Virus record (IMG/VR): IMGVR_UViG_3300017963_000759
Coordinates: 1 to 23,303 of that record
Length of the DNA: 23,303 bases
Source: a virus
Strand: one strand, 5' to 3'
The notes under the pieces were generated by a model. That model was not told the origin of the DNA, ran no database searches, and saw only the letters and a program-made list of their open reading frames with translations. Made by a program: the position numbers and the translations under genes. This document shows, one piece after another, positions 7,380-15,239 of the stretch (position 1 is its first letter; each line of letters starts with the position of its first letter).

Positions 7380-8623
7380 CACCCGCCCTCTGTGCTTTTT
7401 AGGTCTGTAATAGCCATATCGGCCATTTCGCCAACGGTGTTATTTATGCGTTTATCAATAACCTGTCCATCAATAATCACCTTATTCTCTATCGCTATAG
7501 GGACTGCGTTCATGATTCTTTCTGAGCGCTCTATCTGCCTAAGCGTCTGCTTTGCCGACTCAAGCCCGAAATCGGCCAATATGTGTGTCAGAGTGCCGCC
7601 GATAGCGTCTGCTGTGCTTTCGTCAAGGTTTTCATATATTGCCGCCCCTGCGGCGTATCCTCCCGCAGCAGCCAAACCAACCGCGCCGAACTTCCCCACA
7701 AAGCCGCCAAACTTCCCCACCGATGTTCCGAACTTGGTCACACTCTCAAGGCCAAGCTTTGTACCGGTTGCAGCGAGAGCGCCTCCGCCAGCCGCTGCGG
7801 TGGTTCCCACGGTTATTGCAGTCAAGGCCGCACCTATGGCTACTGCATTCTCCCCTAACGAGTCAAGAAATGTATCAAGGCCGCTATTTATCAGGCCCCT
7901 GTTAGCGTCAAACCAATCATTAGTCCCGGCAACAACTTTGTTTATCTGGGGAAGTAGGGCGGTGCTTATTTTGTCTGCAACGCCGCCTACGTTTGTCGAT
8001 AGGTCTTGAAACTCATCATTGAAGTCTCTCGCCGCATCGGTCATTTCCTTTGTGATTGGCCGCATTTTCCGCTGCGCGTCGGCCACCTGCTCGATATTAT
8101 CTCTGCCCTTCGATAGTAGCCTGATTGCTGACTCATCGAGTCCGAGCGCGCTAGCGGCGTTTAACCTCTGCTGCTGGGATAGCCCCTGGAACTGATCTGC
8201 AAGCTCAAGGAATCCCTCTGTTGCATCCTCTGCCGCAACCAGTGCATTAACATCAAGCCCAGCAATGCCAGCGGCGGAAATAAACCCCGCATCGCCAACA
8301 GCCAGTCCTGCGCGGAACTTTTCAATCCCGGCAAGCTGCGACATGAACCCTTCAAGCGTCCCACCCTCAAGCCGTAGAGCGTTGCCAAATGCTTGTACAT
8401 CATCGGCCTGAACGCCGAAGACCTCAGAGAATTTACCCAGCTGATCCTTGGCGCTAGCAAAGTCATTAGTGAGTGCCTTTATCCCGAATGCGCCACCAAC
8501 AACGGCACCCAACTGGAGGGCCTTTGACTTTATCCCGTCAATCCCAGACGCAACACCGCCCATCGACTTTTTATCTAAGTCGAAGCCAACGCCTACAAGG
8601 AAATTTGAGAGAGTCTTAGACAT
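7379..8623 (-). CDS. Tape measure protein (short)
   Basis: This 414-residue protein lies in the tape-measure position, between the chaperone frameshift pair and the baseplate genes. The N-terminal two thirds are helical and Ala/Gln/Asp-rich. A Gly/Ala-rich hydrophobic region at about 255-330 (GAALTAITVGTTAAAGGGALAATG, then KFGGFVGKFGAVGLAAAGGYAAGAAIY) is typical of the part that enters the host membrane. By the usual rule of about 0.15 nm per residue it predicts a tail of only some 60 nm. No lysozyme or peptidase domain is seen. The ATG overlaps the TAA of the frameshifted chaperone (TAATG). Confidence 0.82.
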   Translation of the reverse strand: MSKTLSNFLVGVGFDLDKKSMGGVASGIDGIKSKALQLGAVVGGAFGIKALTNDFASAKDQLGKFSEVFGVQADDVQAFGNALRLEGGTLEGFMSQLAGIEKFRAGLAVGDAGFISAAGIAGLDVNALVAAEDATEGFLELADQFQGLSQQQRLNAASALGLDESAIRLLSKGRDNIEQVADAQRKMRPITKEMTDAARDFNDEFQDLSTNVGGVADKISTALLPQINKVVAGTNDWFDANRGLINSGLDTFLDSLGENAVAIGAALTAITVGTTAAAGGGALAATGTKLGLESVTKFGTSVGKFGGFVGKFGAVGLAAAGGYAAGAAIYENLDESTADAIGGTLTHILADFGLESAKQTLRQIERSERIMNAVPIAIENKVIIDGQVIDKRINNTVGEMADMAITDLKSTEGG

Positions 8624-9188
8624 TATTTAAGGTCTGCCAGTATCTCGTCTATGGTCATGTGAAACCGCAGGACATCTGCGATCGTATAGGTGCCATCATG
8701 TAACTCAGCCCATGTGCAGAACGGCTGGCATACGGTCGCTACGCCGCCTGTTGATGTAGCCACTGTCACTCCTACGCACGGGCGCATGAGAAACCAATCT
8801 ATGAGGCTTTTTTTACTGCTTCTCTGGTTGCGGCATTTACGCTGTCGAGATAAGTAAAAAAATCAGCGAGGTTTACCACCACGGCCTCCGCAACAAGTCG
8901 GTAATAAGATGATGCTTGATCCTGGAAATCACCAACACCAACAATCTTATCCTTTCCGTTCTCAACCGTTTTGTACAGCACGATCTCAGCGACGGCGTCA
9001 AACTCTGACTCAGGAAGAGACAGGAGCGCTCCGAAGAGCAATGTAGAGTCAATCTCTTCGGCCCCAGACGCGGCGCTGACAAGAGAGATCTTCGCCCCAA
9101 TCTTTGAAAGAAGGCTTTTCTGCTCTGCCGCCGACGCCTGAGCTACATTGAACTTGCGCCCATCAATATCAACTTGCTTGGCGCTCAT
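8623..9188 (-). CDS. Tail-assembly chaperone, -1 frameshift product (G-GT type)
   Basis: The short frame ends at 8799, but just before its stop the mRNA reads GTA AAA AAA GCC. A -1 slip there opens a frame of 61 further codons starting AGC CTC ATA GAT and ending with TAA at 8625-8623. The product has 127 shared residues plus 61 new ones, 188 in all. The extension ends with a helix-like TIADVLRFHMTIDEILADLK. Its TAA overlaps the tape-measure ATG as TAATG, the same junction found elsewhere in the operon, which argues that the frame is translated. The extension has no ribosome-binding site of its own. Long tail-assembly chaperones of this kind bind the tape measure during tube assembly in other phages. 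Confidence 0.8.
8799..9188 (-). CDS. Tail-assembly chaperone, short form
   Basis: This 129-residue protein lies between the tube and tape-measure genes, where tail phages encode assembly chaperones. It begins with a beta strand pair (VDIDGRKFNVAQASAAEQKSLLSKIG) and continues as an alpha-helical protein with a conserved-looking STLLFGALLSLPESEFDAVAEIVLY segment. It is the zero-frame product of a slippery sequence near its end. Its start overlaps the tube stop as TAATG. Confidence 0.75.
   Translation of the reverse strand: MSAKQVDIDGRKFNVAQASAAEQKSLLSKIGAKISLVSAASGAEEIDSTLLFGALLSLPESEFDAVAEIVLYKTVENGKDKIVGVGDFQDQASSYYRLVAEAVVVNLADFFTYLDSVNAATREAVKKAS
8808..8814 (-). promoter_or_regulatory. Slippery heptamer A AAA AAA for -1 frameshifting
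   Basis: Seven A in the mRNA sense are positioned as xxA AAA AAA in the chaperone frame, the classical -1 shift site. The zero-frame stop follows two codons later (GCC TCA TAG), and the -1 frame stays open up to the tape-measure start. I could not establish a stimulating hairpin or upstream Shine-Dalgarno element by eye. Confidence 0.8.
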
Positions 9189-9601
9189 TATTCACCGCCC
9201 TTCGACTGAGTCCATCCGTTAAACTCGATGATGTATTGGTCGTCAGTGATGGTCGCGCCGCCGCGCCCAACCTCGCCGTCATTAATAATCACGCCGCCCG
9301 TACCAGTCGCAATCTCAAGTGTGCCGATTTGCGTCTTACCTAGGACAATATTGGCATTAGCTGTCATCAGCGATTGCATATAGGTCGAATCCGGGCTGCC
9401 GGGGTTGAGGTTTAGGGTCACGGTGCGTCCTGGATTAATGCGATCAAGCCGCACACCATTGCCACCCTGACCTCGCCGGAGGGTTGATTTCTGGTCAATC
9501 GGCGCGTCAGTATATGGCGGGTCGCTTTCACCCCAATCGGTCATGACCCGACCGTTGATCACGATTGCCAGGAGTTCTGTTGAGAAGTTATTAATAGCCA
9601 T
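9188..9601 (-). CDS. Tail tube protein (DUF3277 type)
   Basis: This 137-residue protein follows the sheath gene and matches the DUF3277 tail-tube family in length and pattern. Visible marks are STELLAIVINGRVMTDWGESDPP near the N-terminus, GGNGVRLDRINPGRTVTLNLNPGSPDS in the middle and a final ITDDQYIIEFNGW strand. Stacked hexamers should make the inner tube around the tape measure. AAGGGGA before the ATG is a good ribosome-binding site, suitable for a protein needed in many copies. Its TAA overlaps the chaperone ATG. Confidence 0.82.
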   Translation of the reverse strand: MAINNFSTELLAIVINGRVMTDWGESDPPYTDAPIDQKSTLRRGQGGNGVRLDRINPGRTVTLNLNPGSPDSTYMQSLMTANANIVLGKTQIGTLEIATGTGGVIINDGEVGRGGATITDDQYIIEFNGWTQSKGGE

Positions 9602-9612
9602 TATCGTTCCCC

Positions 9613-10755
9613 TTAAAATACGTCAACAGTGATATCAACGGCATGGATGGCACCGGCACGGAATATCCTAATTCGTATTGGTGCTGACTTGCGATCTGCA
9701 CGATCAGAGTCAGAGATAGTCAAAATATCGTCTGCCTTTGTCAGTATCTCATAGCCCTCCGTGAATTCATCCTGCCCGTTATCTGGGTTAGTCCAAATCC
9801 GAGGCCCAAGGTATCCATTAGAGATGTATTGCTCTCCGACATCCCTTGCGGCTGCCAGCAAGACAGACTGCCCCGGCGGGGTCTGCGCTAGCTTGGTGGG
9901 TTGATTCGCTGTTGCGTTATAGATAGACACTCGAAGATTGTTTACGAATGCGTCAAGGTTAACGACGTCGTCGATGTACTCGCCAAACGATGAATGAGAC
10001 CAGCTATTGATAACGCGCCCGGCATCGGTCGATCCCTGAAGGTCTACTACCGTATAGAATACAGCCTTCTTAGTGTCGAGCCTCATGGCCGCGTACTCAG
10101 TCCCCGTCAGGCTCTCAGCATCAACGCCGGGAAGCTTCTTGAACTCGCCAGTAATGGTAGAGCCTGGGATTGAGTAGTTTACCGAGGAGAACCAGGCGGC
10201 CAGCGAGTGCCCGGCATATGGGTCAGTTGCGTGGCTGAATGTTGAGATGTGGCGGGTTCCCTGCGTAGTCATCTGGGATGCGATGTCTGTATCATCGGCA
10301 ATATCCCTGATGTCTGCGGCCACTGAGCAGTTGAACGAGAACCGGGTATTCGCGTCCAGCCAATCAGCAACGAGAAGCATAGACGCTTCATCACTGTATA
10401 CATCTTCGGTGAAAAACGTCCAATACCACCATGTCTCATTTGCCGCGATATCTAGCGTCTCGACAATGGTCTCAATGGTGGCGGTGGTTGATTTCCTGCC
10501 CCAGACCCTAATCTCTCGCGGGGTTGGAATCATCGACATATAGCGCTGCGCCGCTTTGTATGTCTCTGTCGTGCTGGCGAAGTCTACACTTAGATCTGCC
10601 ATGCTCTGGTACACGCGGAAGGTGTTAACAGTAAAGCCACCCGGCAGCTCATCCTCTGGCGCAAAAAGCATAGCCAGTGAGAAGTTGGCAAACGACAACC
10701 CCTGCGGGCTGATCCGTGTGGCAATGTTAATGATATTTGACGCATCGTAGCTCAT
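9613..10755 (-). CDS. Contractile tail sheath protein (DUF3383)
   Basis: This 380-residue protein matches the DUF3383 family, the sheath of this myovirus group. The region EFKKLPGVDAESLTGTEYAAMRLDTKKAVFYTVVD resembles the sheath core around the insertion loop, and the late QDEFTEGYEILTKADDIL stretch leads to a C-terminal beta segment (IRIRIFRAGAIHAVDITVDVF) of the kind that links neighbouring subunits. It contracts around the tube to drive DNA delivery. The ATG has an AGGAG site. The protein is shorter than the large multidomain sheaths of T4-type phages. Confidence 0.85.
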   Translation of the reverse strand: MSYDASNIINIATRISPQGLSFANFSLAMLFAPEDELPGGFTVNTFRVYQSMADLSVDFASTTETYKAAQRYMSMIPTPREIRVWGRKSTTATIETIVETLDIAANETWWYWTFFTEDVYSDEASMLLVADWLDANTRFSFNCSVAADIRDIADDTDIASQMTTQGTRHISTFSHATDPYAGHSLAAWFSSVNYSIPGSTITGEFKKLPGVDAESLTGTEYAAMRLDTKKAVFYTVVDLQGSTDAGRVINSWSHSSFGEYIDDVVNLDAFVNNLRVSIYNATANQPTKLAQTPPGQSVLLAAARDVGEQYISNGYLGPRIWTNPDNGQDEFTEGYEILTKADDILTISDSDRADRKSAPIRIRIFRAGAIHAVDITVDVF

Positions 10756-10790
10756 AGCTAACTCCTGTTATTTCTGCCGTGATTATAGCG

Positions 10791-11993
10791 TTAAAATGGC
10801 CCGCCGGTATAGGCTAGGCCGTATGGTAGTCCGCTCGGCGTTGCGAACGATGAACTGATCGTGGCAGTAATGCCGCTGTGGATGTAAATTAGGTCGGTTC
10901 CTGAGTCGGCGCTAATTAGGTTTGATCCGTCGTACGTGATGTCGGTTAGAATATCGGACGGCGATGCGAACGATGAACTGATCGTTGCCGTCACACCTGA
11001 ATGGATGTAGATTAAATGGACGCCGTCGTCGGCGCTAATTAGGTTTGATCCGTCGTAGGTTAGGCCTGCTGTATTGGCACCAGGCGTTGCGAACGATGAA
11101 CTGATCGTGGCAGTAATGCCGCTGTGGATGTAAATTAGGCCTGTACCTACGTCGGCGCTGATAAGGTTTATTCCGTCGTAGGCAAGGCCGCGTGGAAGCA
11201 GCCCCCCAGGCGCTGCGAAAGACGAGCCGATTGTTGCGGTGACGCCGGAGTGAATATAGATTAGATCGGTGACGACATCGACGCTGATAAGATTTGCTCC
11301 GTCGTAAGTGAGGCTAGATAGATTGTTTGCAGGCGCTGCAAATGATGTGCTGGTCGTGGCTGTAATGCCGTTATGGATGTAGATCAGATGAGCGCCAAGA
11401 TCGGCACTGATTAGGTTCCCGTCAACAGGAGATGGTACGAGCCCAGACACCGTCTCAACCTGAATGGTATCGCCGCCCTCGTTTTCAATGGCGATTTGAA
11501 CGGTGTAAATAGCATTCGTTGTCACTACCTGTGACTTTTCGTGCAATAGCGTGACGGTAATAAGCGCCCGCTCCTCTCTTTCATTCGACTGCAAAGCGGT
11601 CAAATTACTAACTGCGCTTGAGCCTTTCCAGCCGAGACCGGCAAGGAATAGCGCGGCGCTAATATCTGGGCGTTTATTCGCCTGATAGATACTTGACGCA
11701 CTCTCAAGGGCGCTGCCACGGTAGAAGTTAATGGCAACATCAACGGTTAACTGTGGTCGTATGTCGTGATTAACGTCGAGTACATCCCCGATTGGCGATG
11801 ACACTGGGTCTGTATTTGACGTGATTATGTTGGCTTGGCCGCGCTGCCCCCTACTTGCGCCTACCTTTATTGACGCGTAAGGGCCTGCTGGTGCTTGCTG
11901 GTTATCATCAGCGGGGATCACGTTGTTTATATCAAGACCTGAAACCGCAACAACAACGACCTGCATGACATCAAAGATCTCGCTATCTGTCAT
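10791..11993 (-). CDS. Neck/tail terminator protein fused to five propeller-like repeats
   Basis: Residues about 1-185 resemble the LIC_12616-type tail-terminator or neck protein: QAPAGPYASIKVGAS, a VDVAINFYRGSALESASSIYQANKRPD helix, then REERALITVTLLHEKSQVV. This protein normally forms a ring that closes the head end of the tail. Residues 190-395 are five repeats of 41-42 residues with the pattern DGxNLISADxGTDLIYIHSGITATISSSFATP...GLTY, and the protein ends YTGGPF. The DG-NLISAD-GT-LIYIHSG pattern resembles blades of beta-propellers. Such a C-terminal addition would project from the neck as a collar decoration, perhaps binding a host or environmental surface. That is inference. The start overlaps the preceding gene by 11 bases. 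Confidence 0.75.
   Translation of the reverse strand: MTDSEIFDVMQVVVVAVSGLDINNVIPADDNQQAPAGPYASIKVGASRGQRGQANIITSNTDPVSSPIGDVLDVNHDIRPQLTVDVAINFYRGSALESASSIYQANKRPDISAALFLAGLGWKGSSAVSNLTALQSNEREERALITVTLLHEKSQVVTTNAIYTVQIAIENEGGDTIQVETVSGLVPSPVDGNLISADLGAHLIYIHNGITATTSTSFAAPANNLSSLTYDGANLISVDVVTDLIYIHSGVTATIGSSFAAPGGLLPRGLAYDGINLISADVGTGLIYIHSGITATISSSFATPGANTAGLTYDGSNLISADDGVHLIYIHSGVTATISSSFASPSDILTDITYDGSNLISADSGTDLIYIHSGITATISSSFATPSGLPYGLAYTGGPF
10809..11426 (-). repeat. Five tandem 123-126 bp coding repeats
   Basis: The plus strand repeats with a period of 123, 123, 126 and 123 bases, marked by the copies of GCGAACGATG or close variants at 10843, 10966, 11089, 11215 and 11338. They encode the propeller-like blades of the neck fusion protein. 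Copies at 10837-10893 and 11083-11139 are identical over 57 bases, which suggests recent duplication or gene conversion. Confidence 0.9.
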
Positions 11994-12348
11994 TTAGATG
12001 CACCACGCATTTGCAGTAATTACGCCAAGGCCTATTATCCAGTCTATATGTAGTGAACCGGAGCCCAGACAATTCAGGCGAATCGAACACCCACTCATCC
12101 TGTGGAGTTATCGAATACAAATCACCATCATTAACGTATATTTTGCGGTAATCCTGCACCCTCTCCGCGCCTTCGCCAAGGTTCGCGACCTCCCTCTCAC
12201 TTAGTGGCTGAAGTGTCACCTTGTGGGGGGTCGGGGTTTCTGGCCCTGCCACCCACCTTCCGTCAACTCTGGCCCCGGACTGAGAGTAGCGGGTCGCCGG
12301 GATAGACTGGAGGCAGTCATCAATATGGCCTTCCATATCTAAACTCAC
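11983..12348 (-). CDS. Putative head-tail neck (head-closure-like) protein
   Basis: This 121-residue protein lies between a gp10-like gene and the tail terminator, a usual place for head-closure or stopper proteins. It is beta-rich in its second half (QDYRKIYVNDGDLYSI, DEWVFDSPELSGLRFTTYRLDNRPW). A YSQSGARVDGRWVAGPETP region near residues 21-39 fits the loop of such small neck proteins. The start is GTG, overlapping the preceding stop as GTGA, with GGAGG seven bases upstream. The family assignment is by position and size more than by motif. Confidence 0.5.
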   Translation of the reverse strand: MSLDMEGHIDDCLQSIPATRYSQSGARVDGRWVAGPETPTPHKVTLQPLSEREVANLGEGAERVQDYRKIYVNDGDLYSITPQDEWVFDSPELSGLRFTTYRLDNRPWRNYCKCVVHLNDR

Positions 12349-12824
12349 AGACCCTCCTCCGGCTTCTGCTGCTGCACTTTGTAGGTAACCGCTGCCCTCA
12401 TAGCGCCTTTATTAATCAATGGGTTTGCGCTCTTCTTTCTCTTGATCGTTGATTCCGCGTTGGCAGGGGCCTTTAACTCGGTCATGTACTGCTGCACGTT
12501 TCCAACCGCGAGCAGTCCAACTTGATTCATTGCCTGATCCATTCCTTTGCCGTCTTCAATGGCCTGCGCTACTGCATCTTTCATAATGTCGGAGTAATCC
12601 TCATCCCCGACATGGAATCCAGGCTCAAGCCATGGTCTCGCAGGAATACGATCATTCCCGAATTCTTGCACAGCTCCAAGGGTAGCCATGTTGATTTCAC
12701 CCTCAGGCGGATCTGCTGCATCCTCGTGAATACCTACCGTAACCATCGGCGCGTCAAGACTCTTTAGCACCTCATCAAGCGCCTTTTTTACCTTGTCAAC
12801 GCCAGATACGGTGGACTTGATCAT
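12345..12824 (-). CDS. HK97 gp10-like tail completion/neck protein
   Basis: This 159-residue protein has the marks of the gp10-like family: a start helix with KVKKALDEVLKSL, then MVTVGIHED, LGAVQEFGNDRIPARPWLEPGF (the typical Glu-Phe-Gly...ProAlaArgPro segment), a helix region with QVGLLAVGNVQQYM, and a late NPLINKGAMRAAVTYKV. The family takes part in connecting head and tail. Start and upstream stop overlap as ATGA. Confidence 0.8.
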   Translation of the reverse strand: MIKSTVSGVDKVKKALDEVLKSLDAPMVTVGIHEDAADPPEGEINMATLGAVQEFGNDRIPARPWLEPGFHVGDEDYSDIMKDAVAQAIEDGKGMDQAMNQVGLLAVGNVQQYMTELKAPANAESTIKRKKSANPLINKGAMRAAVTYKVQQQKPEEGL

Positions 12825-13249
12825 ACTGCTCTAGCACCCATGCCTGCACGCCTGCGTAGACGCATAAATTGCTGGCCCCATGAGGTTGACGCAAGCCACC
12901 CATTGCCAGAATCCGAAATATCGGCAACCGATGCGGCCCCGAAAGTCACAGACTCATCGCCAACCGACTTTGACAGCACCGCGTTGTTTGCATTGCCAGA
13001 TTGCGCCGTATCATCCGTAGCGCCTTTGGGGTACGTGGTAGTTAGCCAATGGGCGGCGAACATGAACATTCCGCGCTGTTTGAAGTTATGGCATTCATCG
13101 TCATATGTACCCCACCCTCTACCTCCTGTCTCTGCGTCGCCTTCGCACAGGGCCGTAGTTACAACGCTGTCGGGCCATGTCACCTCATCAGAGAATGCGG
13201 GGTATGCTGTTCTGAATGCCGTGATTACTTCTGCCGTGATATCCATCAT
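12821..13249 (-). CDS. Head-tail connector protein (DUF4054)
   Basis: This 142-residue protein matches DUF4054, a connector or adaptor that binds the portal at the head-tail vertex. Characteristic parts are FRTAYPAFSDEVTWPDSVVTTAL, then WGTYDDECHNFKQRGMFMFAAHWLTTTYPKG, and the Gly/Ala-rich C-terminal half with WLASTSWGQQFMRLRRRAGMGARAV. It starts with two adjacent ATG codons, and the AGAGGG site suits either. Confidence 0.82.
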   Translation of the reverse strand: MMDITAEVITAFRTAYPAFSDEVTWPDSVVTTALCEGDAETGGRGWGTYDDECHNFKQRGMFMFAAHWLTTTYPKGATDDTAQSGNANNAVLSKSVGDESVTFGAASVADISDSGNGWLASTSWGQQFMRLRRRAGMGARAV

Positions 13250-13256
13250 GAACCCT

Positions 13257-14711
13257 CTACGAGAAGTACTCTTCCCATCTAAATGACAGCTCTACCTCGC
13301 TTGCTCCGGCGGATTCGCCAGTAACAAGCATTAACTCTCCCGGATCCATCTCCAAGTGAATATGGCCTGCCCCAAGTACTAGAGATATAGTGTCTGACTT
13401 CGCCATTGGCACAGACATCTCATATTTCCCAGATCCTTGAGTAAATGCGGCCGTTACATTGATCTCTGTTACAGAATTATCCGCATCGACATCATTCCAT
13501 ACTCCACCAATTACCGTGGCGTTCCTCCAGAACCTAATAATAACCGATTTAGTCCCATCCGTTGACGCGCCCATATATGTGGCTTCGATAGCAACCTTGT
13601 TTGCCCTGCCTTGGAATGTATCTTTATTTCTAAATGCCGCTATTAACGTCTCTGTTCCAGCTGAAAGAGAAGAGAACCCCTCCCCCGCGAACACGCGATG
13701 CCCTGCGTGGGTGTGGATGCCCTCGATAGTGCCGCCAGCCCATGACGATGTTCTCATGGTTATATCAGCGCCATCCCCTGCCGTGCGTCCGACCTCAAAT
13801 TTTATCGCCTGGCTCGGCTCACTTATTGTTGGGGATGTTGATGTGTTTGTCTGATCGATGACATGCACAAGTATCCAGTCATATCCTATGCCCCCGTACA
13901 CCCAGAAACTAACCGGCGCAGATCCTAACCATCCGTAAGTTATCTTGTATTGAAGTAGCGCATTGTGATTTAGATTGAACCCAGACTTCCCAGCGCCATC
14001 GCACGGATCAATATTCCACCCTGATTGCGGGAAAAACTCATCTACCCCGTCTTTTCTGAGGGAAACACCAAATACAGTATTTTCGTAACCAAAAAAGAAG
14101 CCATCAACACCATTGAATATCCCGTGCCGCTGATAGGTGCCAGGCTCTGGTGTGTCGTATATGGTGGTGAAGAACGCGTATACCTCATGCCCTGGCCGGT
14201 ATGTGATAAAGCGCTTGCTTTCTATTATCGCCTCACCAACGCCAATCCCCGTTGTAACGGATGCCATAGCATCGGCGTTCCCGGTTGTGCCAGTCCCTGC
14301 TACGGTCTCAATGACGTCCTCGCTTGAGTTGCTGTATTCAAATCGAACCAGCACATCGTCGCCTCGCATCCCCGTTACCAACTGACCATAGCGAGACACA
14401 TCAGCAGCCGCGCCAGCTGTCCCGACAATAGACGTTGACGGGGTGATGGCTTTAGCCACATGCACAGCGCCCCCCATCTGAGAGAACGCCCATATTCCAC
14501 TAGGAGAAGGCGGGGTTACGGTCTTCCCAGCCTTTATCACTAGCTCGTGTCCATCCTCGTCATCTGGTTGATCAGGCCCTATATGTATCCTGACATCACC
14601 AGCATTCAGAGATTGGATTTCTAAAATAGTGCCGACAGCAATACCGGACGCAGCATAGACATCGACCCATTGATCCTTGTCTAGCTGAATTATCGGTAGA
14701 GAGTCGGCCAT
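13257..14711 (-). CDS. Large accessory virion protein, probably capsid- or neck-associated
   Basis: This 484-residue protein is not a standard head gene. The first about 80 residues look like a small beta domain (DQWVDVYAASGIAVGTILEIQ...GIWAFSQMGGAVHV). The middle (about 168-285) carries a block I recognise from phage structural proteins: RPGHEVYAFFTTIYDTPEPGTYQRHGIFNGVDGFFFGYENTVFGVSLRKDGVDEFFPQ, then a KITYGWLGSAPVSFWVYGG strand. The last about 140 residues are another beta domain with charged surfaces. It lies between capsid and connector genes, so head decoration, collar fibre or receptor binding are all possible. There is no catalytic motif I recognise. Confidence 0.6.
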   Translation of the reverse strand: MADSLPIIQLDKDQWVDVYAASGIAVGTILEIQSLNAGDVRIHIGPDQPDDEDGHELVIKAGKTVTPPSPSGIWAFSQMGGAVHVAKAITPSTSIVGTAGAAADVSRYGQLVTGMRGDDVLVRFEYSNSSEDVIETVAGTGTTGNADAMASVTTGIGVGEAIIESKRFITYRPGHEVYAFFTTIYDTPEPGTYQRHGIFNGVDGFFFGYENTVFGVSLRKDGVDEFFPQSGWNIDPCDGAGKSGFNLNHNALLQYKITYGWLGSAPVSFWVYGGIGYDWILVHVIDQTNTSTSPTISEPSQAIKFEVGRTAGDGADITMRTSSWAGGTIEGIHTHAGHRVFAGEGFSSLSAGTETLIAAFRNKDTFQGRANKVAIEATYMGASTDGTKSVIIRFWRNATVIGGVWNDVDADNSVTEINVTAAFTQGSGKYEMSVPMAKSDTISLVLGAGHIHLEMDPGELMLVTGESAGASEVELSFRWEEYFS

Positions 14712-14713
14712 TG

Positions 14714-14917
14714 TTACTTAATCACCTTGGATGACTTTACTTCGATGCTATTTAATCGCATCATCTCTGGCGCGCTATCAGCCATTACACTCCAGTCTAT
14801 AGATACATCCATAATGCATATGCCGAGGTTGTCATATGAGCTTCTTATGACTTCTAGCAATGCATCATGGGTGGCGGTATCAATGGACACATGAATGCCC
14901 TGCTCGATAGTGGCCAT
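14714..14917 (-). CDS. Small conserved-position hypothetical protein
   Basis: This 67-residue protein is not one I recognise. It is mildly acidic at the start and ends in a basic KSSKVIK tail. It lies between the HeH-like gene and the large accessory protein, in the head-gene order. The ATG overlaps the upstream TAA as TAATG, which supports translation. A small head accessory role is possible from position only. Confidence 0.55.
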   Translation of the reverse strand: MATIEQGIHVSIDTATHDALLEVIRSSYDNLGICIMDVSIDWSVMADSAPEMMRLNSIEVKSSKVIK

Positions 14918-15216
14918 TATTCAGCCAAGGCCTTTTCAATCTCTTCCTTAAGCCGAGTTTCGCCCCATCGCTTATCTACGTCGATGCCGAGACCTTCCGC
15001 CTCTTCGCGCAATGTCGCAATGGCTTTTTCTGCCTCTGCTTTGGCTTCGCCTTCAACAATTGCCAGCGTACCATTGGCAAGAAGGGTCTTCAGGTACGGA
15101 CTCTCGTCTTTCGCCTCGTCGGGGATCTCAACAGGATCACCGGCTGGCATGAGTTTGTACTTTTCCTTTTTAAAGGAATAAGTGATTAGTCGTGCTGCGT
15201 TGTTAATGACTTCCAT
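14917..15216 (-). CDS. Small head-region protein with C-terminal HeH-like helix pair
   Basis: This 99-residue protein begins with a beta-rich region (ARLITYSFKKEKYKLMPAGDPVEIPDEA) and contains YLKTLLANGTLAIVEG at about 41-56. After an Ala/Glu/Lys linker, residues about 66-97 (TLREEAEGLGIDVDKRWGETRLKEEIEKAL) fit the helix-extension-helix (HeH/SAP-LEM-like) pattern that often ends small phage head proteins. Its place directly after the capsid gene suggests a head accessory or head-completion protein. It is transcribed past the hairpin that follows the capsid gene. Confidence 0.6.
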   Translation of the reverse strand: MEVINNAARLITYSFKKEKYKLMPAGDPVEIPDEAKDESPYLKTLLANGTLAIVEGEAKAEAEKAIATLREEAEGLGIDVDKRWGETRLKEEIEKALAE

Positions 15217-15239
15217 CGTATTTAACCCCTAATACGCCC

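Noticed and set aside
10782-10787. A perfect TATAAT on the minus strand before the sheath gene
   Set aside because: At 17 bases upstream the hexamer is ATACCG, far from TTGACA, and there is no extended -10 motif. A single -10 match is expected by chance in a window of this size.
12840-13286. A 148-codon plus-strand open frame
   Set aside because: It lies fully opposite the DUF4054 gene, has no convincing ribosome-binding site or domain pattern, and its composition is that of an antisense shadow. Other long plus-strand frames (for example 7392-8009, 6763-7272 and 13459-13854) were rejected for the same reason.
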